A stretch of 64,000 bases of DNA from Malurus cyaneus samueli (taxonomy: Eukaryota; Chordata; Aves; Passeriformes; Maluridae), in assembly GCA_009741485.1 (NCBI GenBank), contig CM019236.1:64651535-64715534 (forward strand). Reading direction: 5' to 3'. Both the position numbers and the translations under genes were made by a program. Below the pieces are notes generated by a model. The model was not told the origin of the DNA. It saw nothing but the letters and a program-made list of their open reading frames with translations, and made no database searches. Below are positions 25,754 through 37,942 of the stretch, in pieces (position 1 is the first letter of the stretch; each line of letters opens with the position of its first letter).

Positions 25754-26521
25754 TGTCTCGGTTTAAGACAATGTTTTCAAGAAAAAATTTTGCAAAGTGT
25801 TTTTCTCTGAAGTGAAAAATTTTATAATTTTTTCCCACCATATGAAAAGATCGTTTGGGCAAAAGTGAAAGAAAAAAACAAAGTAGTTTATTAACAAAAA
25901 CAGTGCCACCAGGACACAGATAAAAAGTGACTGTTAATATTTAACACTCAGGAAGCAGCTTTCCCCTCCCGCACAGCCCACCAGTGGTGGTGCAGAGAAA
26001 AGATGGTGGCTCCCGTCCCCAGGAAAGAAACAAAAAAGAGAAACCCACATGGCCACTCCCGTAACAGGCAAGAAAAACCTGGATTGTAGTCTCTTTCTTC
26101 GATATGGATGAAACAGACGGCTCGGTGTGTTTTTCTGTTGCTGGCTTGGCTTCTTCGGAATCCCAGACAAGACAGAGCCGCCAACTTCTCCCCGCTGGTC
26201 GCCAAATTGCCAGGCAGAATACAGAACCGCAGAGGGGTCTGTCCAGGAAAGCTGCGAAGCTAACAAACCTGAGCTAGCTAAATGCACACTGTAACTCTGC
26301 TGCACACAGTGGCAAGGACCTCCCACAGCACAGAGCGGCGGCTGCAAAAAGCCGAACTCCAAAAAGCCACAGCTGCGCAGCAGTGCTGGCTTTTAAACTG
26401 CCCCAGCCGTCTTCCCAGCCCCCCTGCTCCTTCTTCCGGGTTGCATTTAAAGGAAGCAACACCTTTTGGGCATACAAGCCAACGGATAGGAATACCAAAC
26501 AGAATTGGCACAAATCAACCA
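25754..26521 (-). repeat. 5' LTR of right-arm provirus
   Basis: About 768 bases. On the minus strand it starts with TGGTTGATTTG (one G fewer than the left copy) and ends in ...TTAAACCGAGACA, which preserves the terminal CA lost from the left copy. Polyadenylation signal and TATA-like box are kept in the same order. Confidence 0.85.
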
Positions 26522-29500
26522 AGACAAAGTGGCATGTAGTTGTGTGGTACTTGTAGCTCTGCATAAGGGTATGCAAAAATGGAAGGAAAACTGAATGCCT
26601 GCCAAAGCAAAAAGGAAATAAACAGCAGGGAATAAATGGGTTTGTTCAGACTTCTAAGAAAAAATTAATAAGGAAAAAAGAAAACCAAAAGCATGAGAAA
26701 GCACTTAGCAGTAACTGATCCTCCTGGGAACAGGATCATGCTACAGGATCTGTTCAGGTACATCCAACTTCATATTTTTTAAAATCCTAGGTTTTTTTTA
26801 AGCCAAGAGGGTTAATTAGTTATGATCATCCATTGTCATCTACCACATACTATAAAGAATCTCTGTCAATAAGGTCTGAATAAGACCTGACACCTAATGA
26901 AGCAGGAGAACATCTTTTAGGGCACAGACAATATTCACGTAAAACCTTTGGTCCTGCCCAGTGTGTACAGTCTTGTGGAAATTTTAACTATGTTCATCAT
27001 AGGACTATCAGCATAAATTTCTCCCATGCGGAGTACCTGAAGAGAAACAGGAAGCATGGATGGGATGTGAGCAGTGGCCAAGGTCTCTTCACTGGCATAA
27101 ATTTTTATCCAATTCTAGTCCATATTCACATTAAAAACATCAATCCACAGGAAGACAGCACAGCCTTGCACTAGCCATTGAAGGACTTCATTCACACACC
27201 AAAGGCAAAGAACAAAACAAACACAAACAAACAAAAAGAAAGGTTTAACATGAAACAACAGAAACAATGAATGCCCTGGATGGGAAGAACCAGCAAATGA
27301 GAAATCCTGTATAACAAGCAGGCTGGCTGAGACTGTAGCACAAATTGCTTGTGTTGCTGATTTTGATATTTTCCTACACACAGCCCTTTTATCCCTGCCT
27401 GTCCTTTCTAGGTTCTCTGGTCCTGGTTCTCAGCAAATTTGGAACCATTGCCTTGTACACCAGCCTCCGCTTTATTAGCAGAAGAGCCAGAGGGATTGCC
27501 ACACTACTGCGGTCAGTTTGTATGTTGCACACATGTATAACAAATGACTTCACACTACCATGAGTTATTGTGAGCTAGCGTCCAGAAATGTGGGAAATTT
27601 TGTTTAGCTTCATTAGACAAGCCTCAACATTTTGCTTCTTTGTTGCAACATGAACTCCTCCTTTCTTCGCAAACAACACTTTCCTAAACCCCCTTTAATT
27701 CAAAGAACAGCCATCACAGCTATAACTATCAAACCTGTGATCATCTGTAATGGGTAGAAGCTACAGAAAGGTCAGGTGGATTGATGAAACAGACAATAGA
27801 TATAGGGATGAAGTTTTCTCATAAGCAGGGATAAAATTTTAAAAATCATGTCTACTGAGTTCAGCTTTCTTCCTTGACTGAGGAGTGGTAACTGGTATCA
27901 CTCTGGCAACAGGCACAATAATCCCTCTGAGGGGCTGCATAGCAGTTGTTTCAGGAATTTGCATTTTACCTCCAAAATCCACACAGGGGTCTACCTCACA
28001 TTGACAGTAAGCACTTCTGACTTTCTGCTCAAGAAAAGTATTTCACCTGGGAATACCAACCCCCTACATGAATGGGTTTTGTATACATGTAATACAGGCC
28101 AATTTCTGTCCATATGTGAGCACAGATGATCTCCTGCTGTGACTAGAGGCAAAAAATGAGAGAGAAAAAAGAAAGAAAAAGTGACAAGAACCATTATAAT
28201 TTTCTCTAAACTGTGAAGTTGTTCTTTCACCTTTGCAATAGGTTGCCATTTTCCTAGCCTACTTTACTACTTGTGGTCTGCTGTATCACATCAGATTTAA
28301 ATATCAGTACTGTATTTCTGAAATGTTTTGAATTACATTAATATTTCACTGAAAAGCATGTCTGAAAATTGGCTGGTTCTGAAGCTCAGCATGGAAAAAC
28401 TTCAAAAAGCATTTATTCTGAAAGCAAAAAAAAAAAAGATAGGAAAAGAAACTGCAGCATCTGAGCCCTGAATGCTTCTGTTAATTTAATCATGTATTTA
28501 ATTATTGCTTTTTTTTCTTTCTGTCAGTTTGCTTAAGTTTTTTTCTGATTATTCCTGAAAAGACCATCCTAATTTCCAGACGCAAGGGACACATCAGGAC
28601 TACACCCAGTTCAGAACTAGTGAAACTTAGAATATAAAAATACAAACCATCATCCTCTTTTAAAGTATAATATTAGACTAAGGTAAGTTTAATAAAGAGA
28701 AAGTGCAAACGGTAAATTACTACTTGTCTTTCTCATTAGGGTGTGGCAAAAAATTAATTCCTCTGCTGAAAGTGCTTGAAGAACTTTGCATGAAAGACAT
28801 TACTTTGGTAAGAGGCAAACTAGTATTTTATGTGTTATTAAAATAAATTGAGCAGAGAACACCATAAATTTTCCCTGTAGGTTAAATCTGAGAACTGGTC
28901 TCTGTTGCATTGTAGTTCAAGTTTACCTTTAGTGCCCGACATCCCATGCATCTCATTTATATGGCAGAGATAAGGCTCCCCTGGATGTTCCAACACCCCA
29001 GACTGGCCCAAACACCAGCTGACAGACAAATACTGCAATTGCCAAGGAACTCTGTAAGGTAATTTTGGGCTTCAAAATGAGAAATAATAATTTCATGTTA
29101 AAATTAGTTTTGCTTTAAGAATGCTCAATGGCGAATACACACTCATGTGGATCAAGTGTAAACCTCATTGTTTTAAAACTCATTACTTTATATTATGACC
29201 TTCAATCAGCATCTACCCACAGGTAAATTAAAATATTTGAAAATTTTGCTGAAAAGGAATTAATAGCATATAGCAGAACAATGAGATTTCTCTCTGATTC
29301 TTGCTGTTGGTTTTGATGCTTTAAGAGGCTAACAAAGGCTATTAAAGTGCCAGCCCTGAGACCTGTGTAATCACAAAATAAGCAATCACAAGAGCATCAA
29401 TGACATACTTGTTAAATCATCAGTAGTGCCCACATGCAGAGGTCTGATAGGACTGCATTGTTCATGAATTCAACTGTTTCAAAATCAGCTGTATCTGGAG

Positions 29501-32500
29501 ATAGAAAATCATATCAATTTAAGCCAATTCATTCAGTGCCCTGTTGTCCCTCTATATTTTCAGCTTTTATGAATTAGGCTATAAATACAAGGCAATGGTC
29601 ATAAAGCCTGCTTAGAAAGGTTTTTACTAAGAATGGGAGCATAAAGAAGAATATCCGCTCACAAGGGCCAAAACACTTCAGCTATTAGCTCTGACATTTA
29701 TTAGTTTTGATTAAGATGTCAAAAAGAGAGAGAGAGAAATATTAGTTTTATAAAATTGTTACTATTGACATAAAAAAAATTTAAAGCTTTAAAAATAAGT
29801 AAATGGCCAATAAATAAAATTCATTCCGTATGTTCTCATAAGGGTTATTTACAAAGGTACCTTGGCACAGGCAAAACTGTCTATCCTCTTGTGAACACCT
29901 GTGAAATGTTGAGTAAATTGGGCACAGCTGGTGCTGATTGTGGATTTTCTTGCTGTATCTCATTACTGGTTTCCCCTTTGCTCTTTCCTGATTCAGTGCT
30001 GCTGGTGCGCTGCTTAACAACCCCAGCAGAAATAAAGACAGTCAAAGAAATGATGAAATAGCTTCTGTGTACATCTGTGTGCTGTTGAGCTTCCTCAGAC
30101 TTTTGAAGATGGATTAATGTATGTGGGTGATGGTCTGAGGAGTACCACTCTTGGCTGGCAGTCCTAACAATATCTCTCATCTAGGCATCAAGGCTTTTCT
30201 GCAGAGGCTAGGAGAAACTGTAATTTAAAACTATTTAGGTCTTAGAAGTCAGGATTTTTTTTAAGCACTCATAATACCTTGTCATTTCGCAGTGGAATAT
30301 ATTGCTTTCTCTCACTTCAATAAAATATCCAGAAGTAATCATGTATGTCCCACTGCATTATCTTGCTCAGCATTCTCAGGGCAAAGTTGCTGATCTGAGA
30401 GGCAAACTACCATCTTTTGCAATGTTTAGGAGAATTAAGGATTCAGAGAGAAGGCGTTTTGGGTGTTGACCTTAACAAAAGCAGGGAAACTCAAGAGTGC
30501 ACAAAGACAAAGTAAATGGTAAGATGAAAAATGAGAGTCTTTCAGAAGAGTATTGAAAGAAAGTGAAATAAAAAGTCTTCTGCAGTGAAATTATCAGACA
30601 TATGCTTATTTCAAAATAAGAACATAATTTGAGAAAGTCGAAATTGATAACAGAAGAAAAATACAAAATACCTTTGGAAGAGAGTTACTAATGACTTGAG
30701 TGAGATCAGAACTAGAGTGAGACTGCAGTCTTTTGAAAATGGAAATTCTCATCTCTTTTCTGATACTTAAGTTCTTACATAGAGAGAAACAAGGATAAAA
30801 CTAGCCCTTCAACTGTGCTGTTTAAAAAAAAATTCCAAGTCATCAGACCCAGAGATCTGTTAGGCTGTTAAGTAAGCACTCATTTTAGCTTTAGATAGTA
30901 AGTTTAAACACAGTCAATTACGGTCATTTTGATACCACTGATTATTCCATTGATATTTATAAACTAATATTACTTTCAATTTTATAGCACTACGACATAT
31001 TATGAACATAACACTAGAGGAATTGATATCTCAACATACAATTTTTGTTAATCTACTGTCTTATGACCACATGAAAACCATTAAATATTTTGTCTTTCTA
31101 ATAGTTTTGATTCTAAGGCCTTTAGCTTTAACCTCCTTTCTTTCTTTTTTGTGCTTAAGAACAGTGAAAAAGAAAAGCAGGCAACAAAAACATATGCTGT
31201 GTGCAGCATGTAAAATAAGTTTGACAAAATAAATACAACTTTGGGATATATTTTAATTAGGCATATATATAAAGTTGAAAGTTTATCAAATAACTGAAGT
31301 GATAGCCGACTTTGCATCTGCTTAGTGTGCGAGGTTATGTCTTCTTAATTATGGGACAGATGTATATTTGACTTATTTTATCTTTCCATAGGGATAGAAG
31401 CTTTGAATGTATAAATATATTCAGAAATACTCATTCCTATGAGAATACAGGGCATTTGTGAATATTTATAATCCTGAAATGCGAAGAGTTGGAGTTGTAT
31501 TAACTTGCATGTCATGGACAGCTTTAGATTTACCTATTAATGGTCTCAAGAGAATCCTCATTAATAGAGGCAGCCTCAGCAATGTGCTTTTATTATTAGT
31601 AGCTTGTGGTAACAGAAAGAATTTAGTATGTTTGGACAATTTTCAGCTATTTTCCTGATCTAGACAACATATTACTGTGCATTGCATTTATGATCTGATA
31701 TAATGCATAGTAGTGTTGTTCTCTCCCTCATAAGAAGAAATTTCTACATCAAAATACTAAAAAGTTAAGAAAATTAATTTACCTTGTTCTGTTCAAGCTA
31801 AAGAGAAATATTTACATGTCAAAAGCAAGTTTTTTATTTAAAGACAGAAATATATTCTTTGTGTTGAATCAGATGAATATTAACATCAAGTTTACTGTCA
31901 CTGCGTGTTTCTGGTAAACTCCAAAATTTTTAGATAATTCAGACTACAATATTTGTCACTGAAACTAGTTGGTCTACTGGGCTCCTAGAGCAACCACCCA
32001 GCAACGAGGGTGGCAGCTAAGTTCTGTGTTTGGAGAAACAAACTGATCACCTCCCTGCCTGTTAGGTAGCATTTCCCAAAAGGAATTGTGTGTGGATCTA
32101 TCCCATCTCTGTCAGACCCACCCTTTCCTGAGTGCAATGCAATGACAACACAACAGCTACTTCAATCTTCCTGCCGTAGTGTTTTTTTTTTTTCTCAGAC
32201 AAAATATGACAGGGTGGGTTCACAGAGGAGCCAAAGGTTTCTTGTTTGAGATGAAGACAAATACAACAAGACCATGAAGTGATCTCTTTTTAAACCACCA
32301 GGTAGAACAATTCTGGGATTGAAGCTTTTAAAAACATCTAGATCAAATTCCTGAAATTCAACTCACAGTAAAAATAATATATCGTCCCTAAACTTGGTTG
32401 CAATAAGAGATATTGCCCTAAAGCAGGTTACAGCACTAAATCAAACAAAATCAGGTTAGGCAAAGACCTCGTTTCGCATATAATTTACCTTCATCTTAGA

Positions 32501-32829
32501 GCTGGCAATTTACATCAGAGCCAACACGCCATATTTTCCAAAGGCTACAAATTTTTACATCAAAGGCTTAGATCTTGGCAGAAAACAAAGTACCATTTAG
32601 AGGAATCAAGTTACTAAATGCAGAAATAACTAGTTAGTTATGTTCAGAGAAACTAGATTAAAGACAGCAAAATGTTGTCAAGAACTTGGCAAACACCTTA
32701 CTCTTACAAGGCAATCACGAACCATTTTTTGCCAACCAAATAGTCCTTGAGAGGTTTTTTAGTTCATTTCCCTTGTGAAGCCACTTGGGAAGTTCTAATT
32801 TTAATGTGAGAATCATAACCATCTGCACA

Positions 32830-33165
32830 CAACAGAGTGCTTGAGGTTGGAAGGGCCTCGTGAGGATGCAACACTGGTATAATCCCAGTTCAAGCAAGGT
32901 GCAGCTGAAGTCAGTTATGCAGGGTCCACATCCAGATCAGCCTCAAAATTTCCAGGGATGGAGAATCCTGTTACCTTGTGCAGTCACTCTCACAGGGAAA
33001 CGGTTTGCTGATATTCAGAGTGAATGGAGGTTTCAGTAATGTGTTTCAGTATGTGGCGCCTAACCCTCAGGTCCTCAACCCATCCCTCTCCTCATCTTCA
33101 CTTCCGTGTTTAGATACATTGATAAGATCCCCAGTCCTTCCTCTTCTCCAAAGGACAGTCCTTAA
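32830..33165 (-). mobile_element. CR1 LINE 3' fragment (right arm)
   Basis: Mirror of the CR1 fragment at 4,663-4,985, recognisable by 'gagtgcttgaggttggaag' at its start and 'ccatccctg...' in the middle (reverse complement). It carries many small differences from the left copy and lies at the edge of the most altered part of the right arm. Confidence 0.82.
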
Positions 33166-33299
33166 TCCCTTACCCTATAGGCTGCTTAGATGATATCATT
33201 ATCTGTATCACATACAGCAAGTCTAAGGTGCGATCACACTCAAGGGAATATCCAGTATGTTCTAAAATTAAATCTTACCCAGCTGAGTCTGGTTGGTAG

Positions 33300-35560
33300 T
33301 TGACTTCAAGAGTAAGGTCTAATGATGTCGCAAAGAAGAATAGAAAACTTAACCTCGTGATGGAACACATACAAAATAAATTGTATTATCCTTTTTTTAA
33401 TTATCTTCCTGCTGTGGGAATCTTTAGTCTTTGAGTTTTAATCCAGGTGAGTGGGGTTCACAGCTATCTGAGAGCTGAATCACTTTCCTGAACAGAAGGA
33501 AATGCCATCAGGAGAACTGATCATGATAGCAAAGATAAGGACCTGAGACACGGGTGTTCTCATGCCCACTACAACAACAGGTACAAAGTTACATGTAAAC
33601 GGAGTTCAGGAACCGTTGGTTGGATGGGAAGATGCCTCATTTTTGGAGATGTCAACAGACACCTGCAGAGGCAGGTCATGTGGCGCCTAGCAGAGACACC
33701 CAGTGAGCGCGAAATCTGTACGAAGTGAGTGGAATCCATGTCGAGCCATCAGTTCTGTGGCAGAGCAGGTTAATTGCCCTTTGTGACGATAGGGGTCTGC
33801 ATGGCTCTTGGACGCACTCCCTAGTTTTAATCACGTTATTCTTGGGTGTGACGGACCAAGGCCAATATGTATGGCACTGACCACACAAATATGTTCCAAG
33901 ACCTTACAGGAGTTTTTGTAATTCCAAGTGGATATTGATCTGATAAGATCAATGAGCTCAACTAACTCTCAGCGGGAGTGAAAGGCTGATATATCACTAA
34001 AGCAGCAAGCAAATGTCAACTCTTTAGAACACTTAAAAAAATACTAAAGTGAAACAGAATGATAATATTAAACAGGCTAAGGGACTCATCCTTATGGTTT
34101 ACCCTGCTCATGCCACTGTGTCTGTAGCAGAGTTACAGAAATGTGTCAGTACAGTGAAAAATTATGAAGCATCTAGCAATGAAAGGTGCCATTGATCGTC
34201 TGCATGAAAAATATACTAAATCCAGTTTCTGAGGAGTATTACATCTGCAATCACTTTCTGATTAACTGGGTGATTAAGGAGCTTTTAACCTGGAAGAGAC
34301 AAGAAGAAAATCACTATGGTTCTAGACCAATCGTAAATTTTGCCCTGTAAATCGTCCTTGATCCAGACTGTAACTCTTTCGATGAGGACCACGAGTTATC
34401 CTATCAATTTGCTACAAACACTATGATTGCTCTACCCAGCAAGGGGAACAGAATCATCTGTTCTCTGCTCTATCGTTTCTCTTCTTGTGTATGCTATGTC
34501 CTTTTTCGCGGTGTTAGCAGCAGTTTTTGGAATCAGAGCGTTGACAATGAAGCTTTTAGCTGCTTCTGGAAGCATGGATTATGTTTCTTAATTCTCCTGA
34601 CTAAAGAGGATTCCCAAACACAAACTGATTGGGTGCCAAGGAATTCCTTGTCCTTCGGCTCCCATCCCTAGAGGCCTTCCGTTGACGCGCGACTAGCTCA
34701 CGATTCAAGGGATGGTCTCGGATGTCGAGACAAGGAGAGGTCTGTACTGATCTCTGTTGTCCACCGTTGTAGAGATTATCTCGTGGGACCTCAGTTGACC
34801 ATTACTTGGATTGATAAAAATTTATGATACCGTTGTTCGTAATATAATTTTTCACTTATCCCACTTCATATTATAAGCTTAATGATAGGGTATAGATACT
34901 GAAGGATCTAGTGCTAGTCAGTGAGTGTGTATAACTCATGGAGCTCAGTAGCATGTGGAGGTTGCTTTTCAATTACACCACTTAGTAAGTTTGTTTAGTT
35001 TATTTGGTGCATTTTCTCCATCTACCAACGAGTCAAGAAAGGCTAGCATATTGGTATATTTCCCCTAAATCACATCTGAGGGAACTAGAGACAGGCAGTC
35101 TTTCCATAGACGATTTATTGATCCCACCAGCTGCTGCCTTGCCTTGCGGTTCAGAGCAAGGCCAAATCTCAGACAGCTGGGCTTACAGCTCAGTAAATCA
35201 ACACAGGCTGAAGTTGCAGGTGTTTAGACTTCCCACTCCAGACTCCAGGAGGTGCCACTGAGGCACTGGCACGATTCACTGCGCTGCCAAGCAGTGTTAG
35301 AGGAAGGCATTACTGCTGCTTATAACCACCCAAGGTGTCTAAGTCTCTTAGCTGCATGCGGATGTGAGTTTCTACATAGATTGTCCTCTTTTCTATAACA
35401 CAGGACATTCTGTGGACAGCTACATACATCCCTGGCCTCTCAACAACTGTAACATTTCTTATTAAAATTTGCCACATGAAATACTATATGTAGTTTTTAT
35501 GTATATTGTATTAGGCATTCCTATCTCCTGGTCTAAGTCCGCTCTGAGCTCTCAGTTTCT
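33300..35560. other. Highly discordant part of right arm
   Basis: This still aligns to left-arm 2.1-4.6 kb in reverse, but with frequent one- to several-base gaps, inserted bases and substitutions. Between about 34,640 and 34,860 only short blocks match (for example 'ggtgccaaggaa', 'cttcggctcccat', 'aggagaggtc'). No element or gene starts or ends here. The pattern looks like low-accuracy consensus, though local hypermutation cannot be ruled out. Confidence 0.75.
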
Positions 35561-37894
35561 TCTGCCAAACAGCCACGGTCTGACATTTATGCCTGTGACT
35601 TGTGGGGCCATTGTCTTTGTGCCGGGTTTCATTTTATCTGCTCTAATAAATGTTCATGACGTATAGATAGTTATTTTATAATACTGATTGTTGGTCTAGT
35701 TCTAATTTAATGGCAACTCGACAAGACTGGTCACTAAAGTGACTATTGATTCACTTCTGCTGAGCAATTTTGATCAGTCCTGCCTGACTGGCATGGAAAA
35801 TGAAGAAACTGTTGTTCAAATAACTTTTTCTGTAAAATAAAAGAAACAGCTCTATTTGGGGATGTATTTCCCCAATTATAGCCTTTCTTATATTTGTTTT
35901 ATCACTCTACTTACTGCACATTTCGTTCCTGTTGTTTGGCCCACAACAGAAACTGCTAAGACTATTTTTCCACATTTTACTTCCTCTAACCTGAATCCTA
36001 GCACATAAGTCAAAAAAATAAGATAAAAATTTTTTAGAATTCCTTTCATACCTCCCCTTGAAAATATGACTCTTTCAATCCACAGTGCAAAGTTCATTTT
36101 GCTTAACATTGAAAGCTGGCAAGCTGCCCAACAGCAAGTGGTAACAGAAACCATGGAGAGATGGGAGAGACAGGAGCATGTAGGACATTAAATTTTGCTT
36201 ATTCCTGCCTGGCAAGAAGAAGAGCTCTCCAGGTCATATGCCACACACGAGAATCCTGTCAAATATACAATAGGGTTTTGCTGAGCGCGACTTGCTGGTA
36301 CCAGTTTCCCTCATGATTTCTTCATTTGCTTTTCCTGTTCCTTTCTGTGGTGCTGTCGCACTGGCCTGGCTTCTTGCCCATTTGTCAGCTTTGAGTTTTA
36401 AAGTTGTGCAAAAAGCCAGTGTGTCAGCAAGCAAAAACACAGAAAGATAAATTCCATCTGAATTATAATTCAGCAAGAGCTTGTACTAGCTTGACTGTCC
36501 TTTACCCTCAGGCTACCTGACAATACCATAGGGCCAATTCAGAAATAAAAACAAACAGTAGAGGAGTTTTAGTTCAAAGGCTTTGAGGCTGGGCTGATTA
36601 ATCTCCCGAATGTCCAAGCAGTCCTCCTGTCATAGCCCAAAGAAGCATGAGGTAGAACACAGGTGACCGTGTTTTCAAAAACAACTCTGGAATTAAGTGG
36701 GGGAGGCAAAGGAAAGCATAGGAGCACGTGGATGAGGAGAGAGTGTGTGGGTGTCTGGCTGAAGGACAGCCAAGCCTCATGAAGGTATAACATTTAGCTT
36801 ACCCAGCCTGAAAATCTGGCAAACCTGAATGCACTTAGTCCATATTGCTTTTCTTTTAAAGACCTGCAGTGGAACTCAGCTTTAAGGCCTGGCAGACTAT
36901 AATGAGGGCTAAAGCCAAAAAGATCTAAGGAAGTTGCTCTGCTGAATACAACCAAAAGCAGGAACTCAGAACCTAGAGAATTCTGGAGGCTGAGCTGTGA
37001 GATAATTTTGCCCCCCATTGAAAGCATTGCAGGGTTTATTTATATGGATAAGTTCGAATTTGCTCTGCATTATCTCTATTTTGGCTTCATTGCTTATTGT
37101 TTCACAGAAAGATAATTTTTATAACCCTCTCCTAATTCCCTAAGGTCATTCCAAAATTGTTTACAGGTAACCTGAACCTGAATTATAGCATCTGTCCTCC
37201 AGTTACTCACTCTGGCTATGGATTTGACAGCCATGGCTTGTTTTCCCAAAACATGCCCGCAGACACCAGTGGTCTTGTCCAGATCATTGAAGGAAGGCCT
37301 GTCAATTTCATGCAGATCAAATACACTAGTAGGAGCATTGATGAAAATGGACAGATTAATGAATATTATTATAGAACTAGCATTTAGCTTACAGAAAGAA
37401 AAAAAAAAAAAAGCATACAAGAAATTTTAGACCTCACATTGTTGAGAGAAATATGTGACGTGGTGGGAAACTTGGCAAGAGGAGATGACACCAGAGTCTC
37501 AAAGGCAAATCCTTACGCAATGCAAACCTGGCTCCAGCAAAGAATAATACCAAAGTGTTTATTCAGAATGTAGGTACAATTAGCAGAAAAACAGAAGCAT
37601 GTCAGAACAGAAGTTCTGATGCTGGAGACTTCATCCAGGGGCTAGAAAAGCAAGCCAGAGGGAGAAGTGGCAAAGAGGTACCACTGAAGTTAAATGGTTC
37701 AAACCAAGATTACAAGAACAAGAGGAAAGACAGGGAAAAGGATGAATTATATTGGGTCTTTTTACCAGCAACACAGCTGTGGAATCATAGTGACCTGTCC
37801 TCCCTCCTGTGACAGCAAACCCAGAAGGAACAGGCATAGAACAGAGCCCAAGAAATAGCATCAGGTTAAGAAAAGAATGGAGGTGCTGAATAGG

Positions 37895-37942
37895 ATACCT
37901 TCACAGTGCCTTCCAACCCAATTAACTGTGATTCTGTGAAAA
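37895..37942 (+). mobile_element. CR1 3' tail remnant
   Basis: 'ccttccaacccaatt' is followed by 'ctgtgattctgtgaa', the usual last bases of CR1 including the terminal octamer-like repeat. Only the extreme end survives. It lies just outside the right arm, in single-copy sequence. Confidence 0.7.

Larger units (their letters stand above)
22215..26521 (-). mobile_element. 5'-half ERV-L-like provirus (right arm)
   Basis: Mirror copy of the left-arm provirus, with the same order on the minus strand and the same truncation in RNase H near 22,215. It shares the three RT stops. It has extra frame breaks in gag and pol, mostly from single-base differences, so its longest open frames are shorter. The identical endpoints show that this is not a second insertion: the whole arm was copied, or misassembled. 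Confidence 0.88.
20198..37666 (-). repeat. Right arm of large inverted repeat
   Basis: This is the reverse complement of 1-17,690, starting at the first base after the 25-N gap. It is about 220 bases shorter than its partner. The sum of paired coordinates falls from 37,888 (inner end) to 37,882, 37,812, 37,681 and 37,667 (outer end), which locates most of the loss at about 32.8-35.6 kb. Differences from the left arm are mostly one- and two-base insertions and deletions. That pattern suggests uncorrected long-read sequence, though a truly diverged copy cannot be excluded. All elements inside run opposite to their left-arm partners. Confidence 0.95.
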
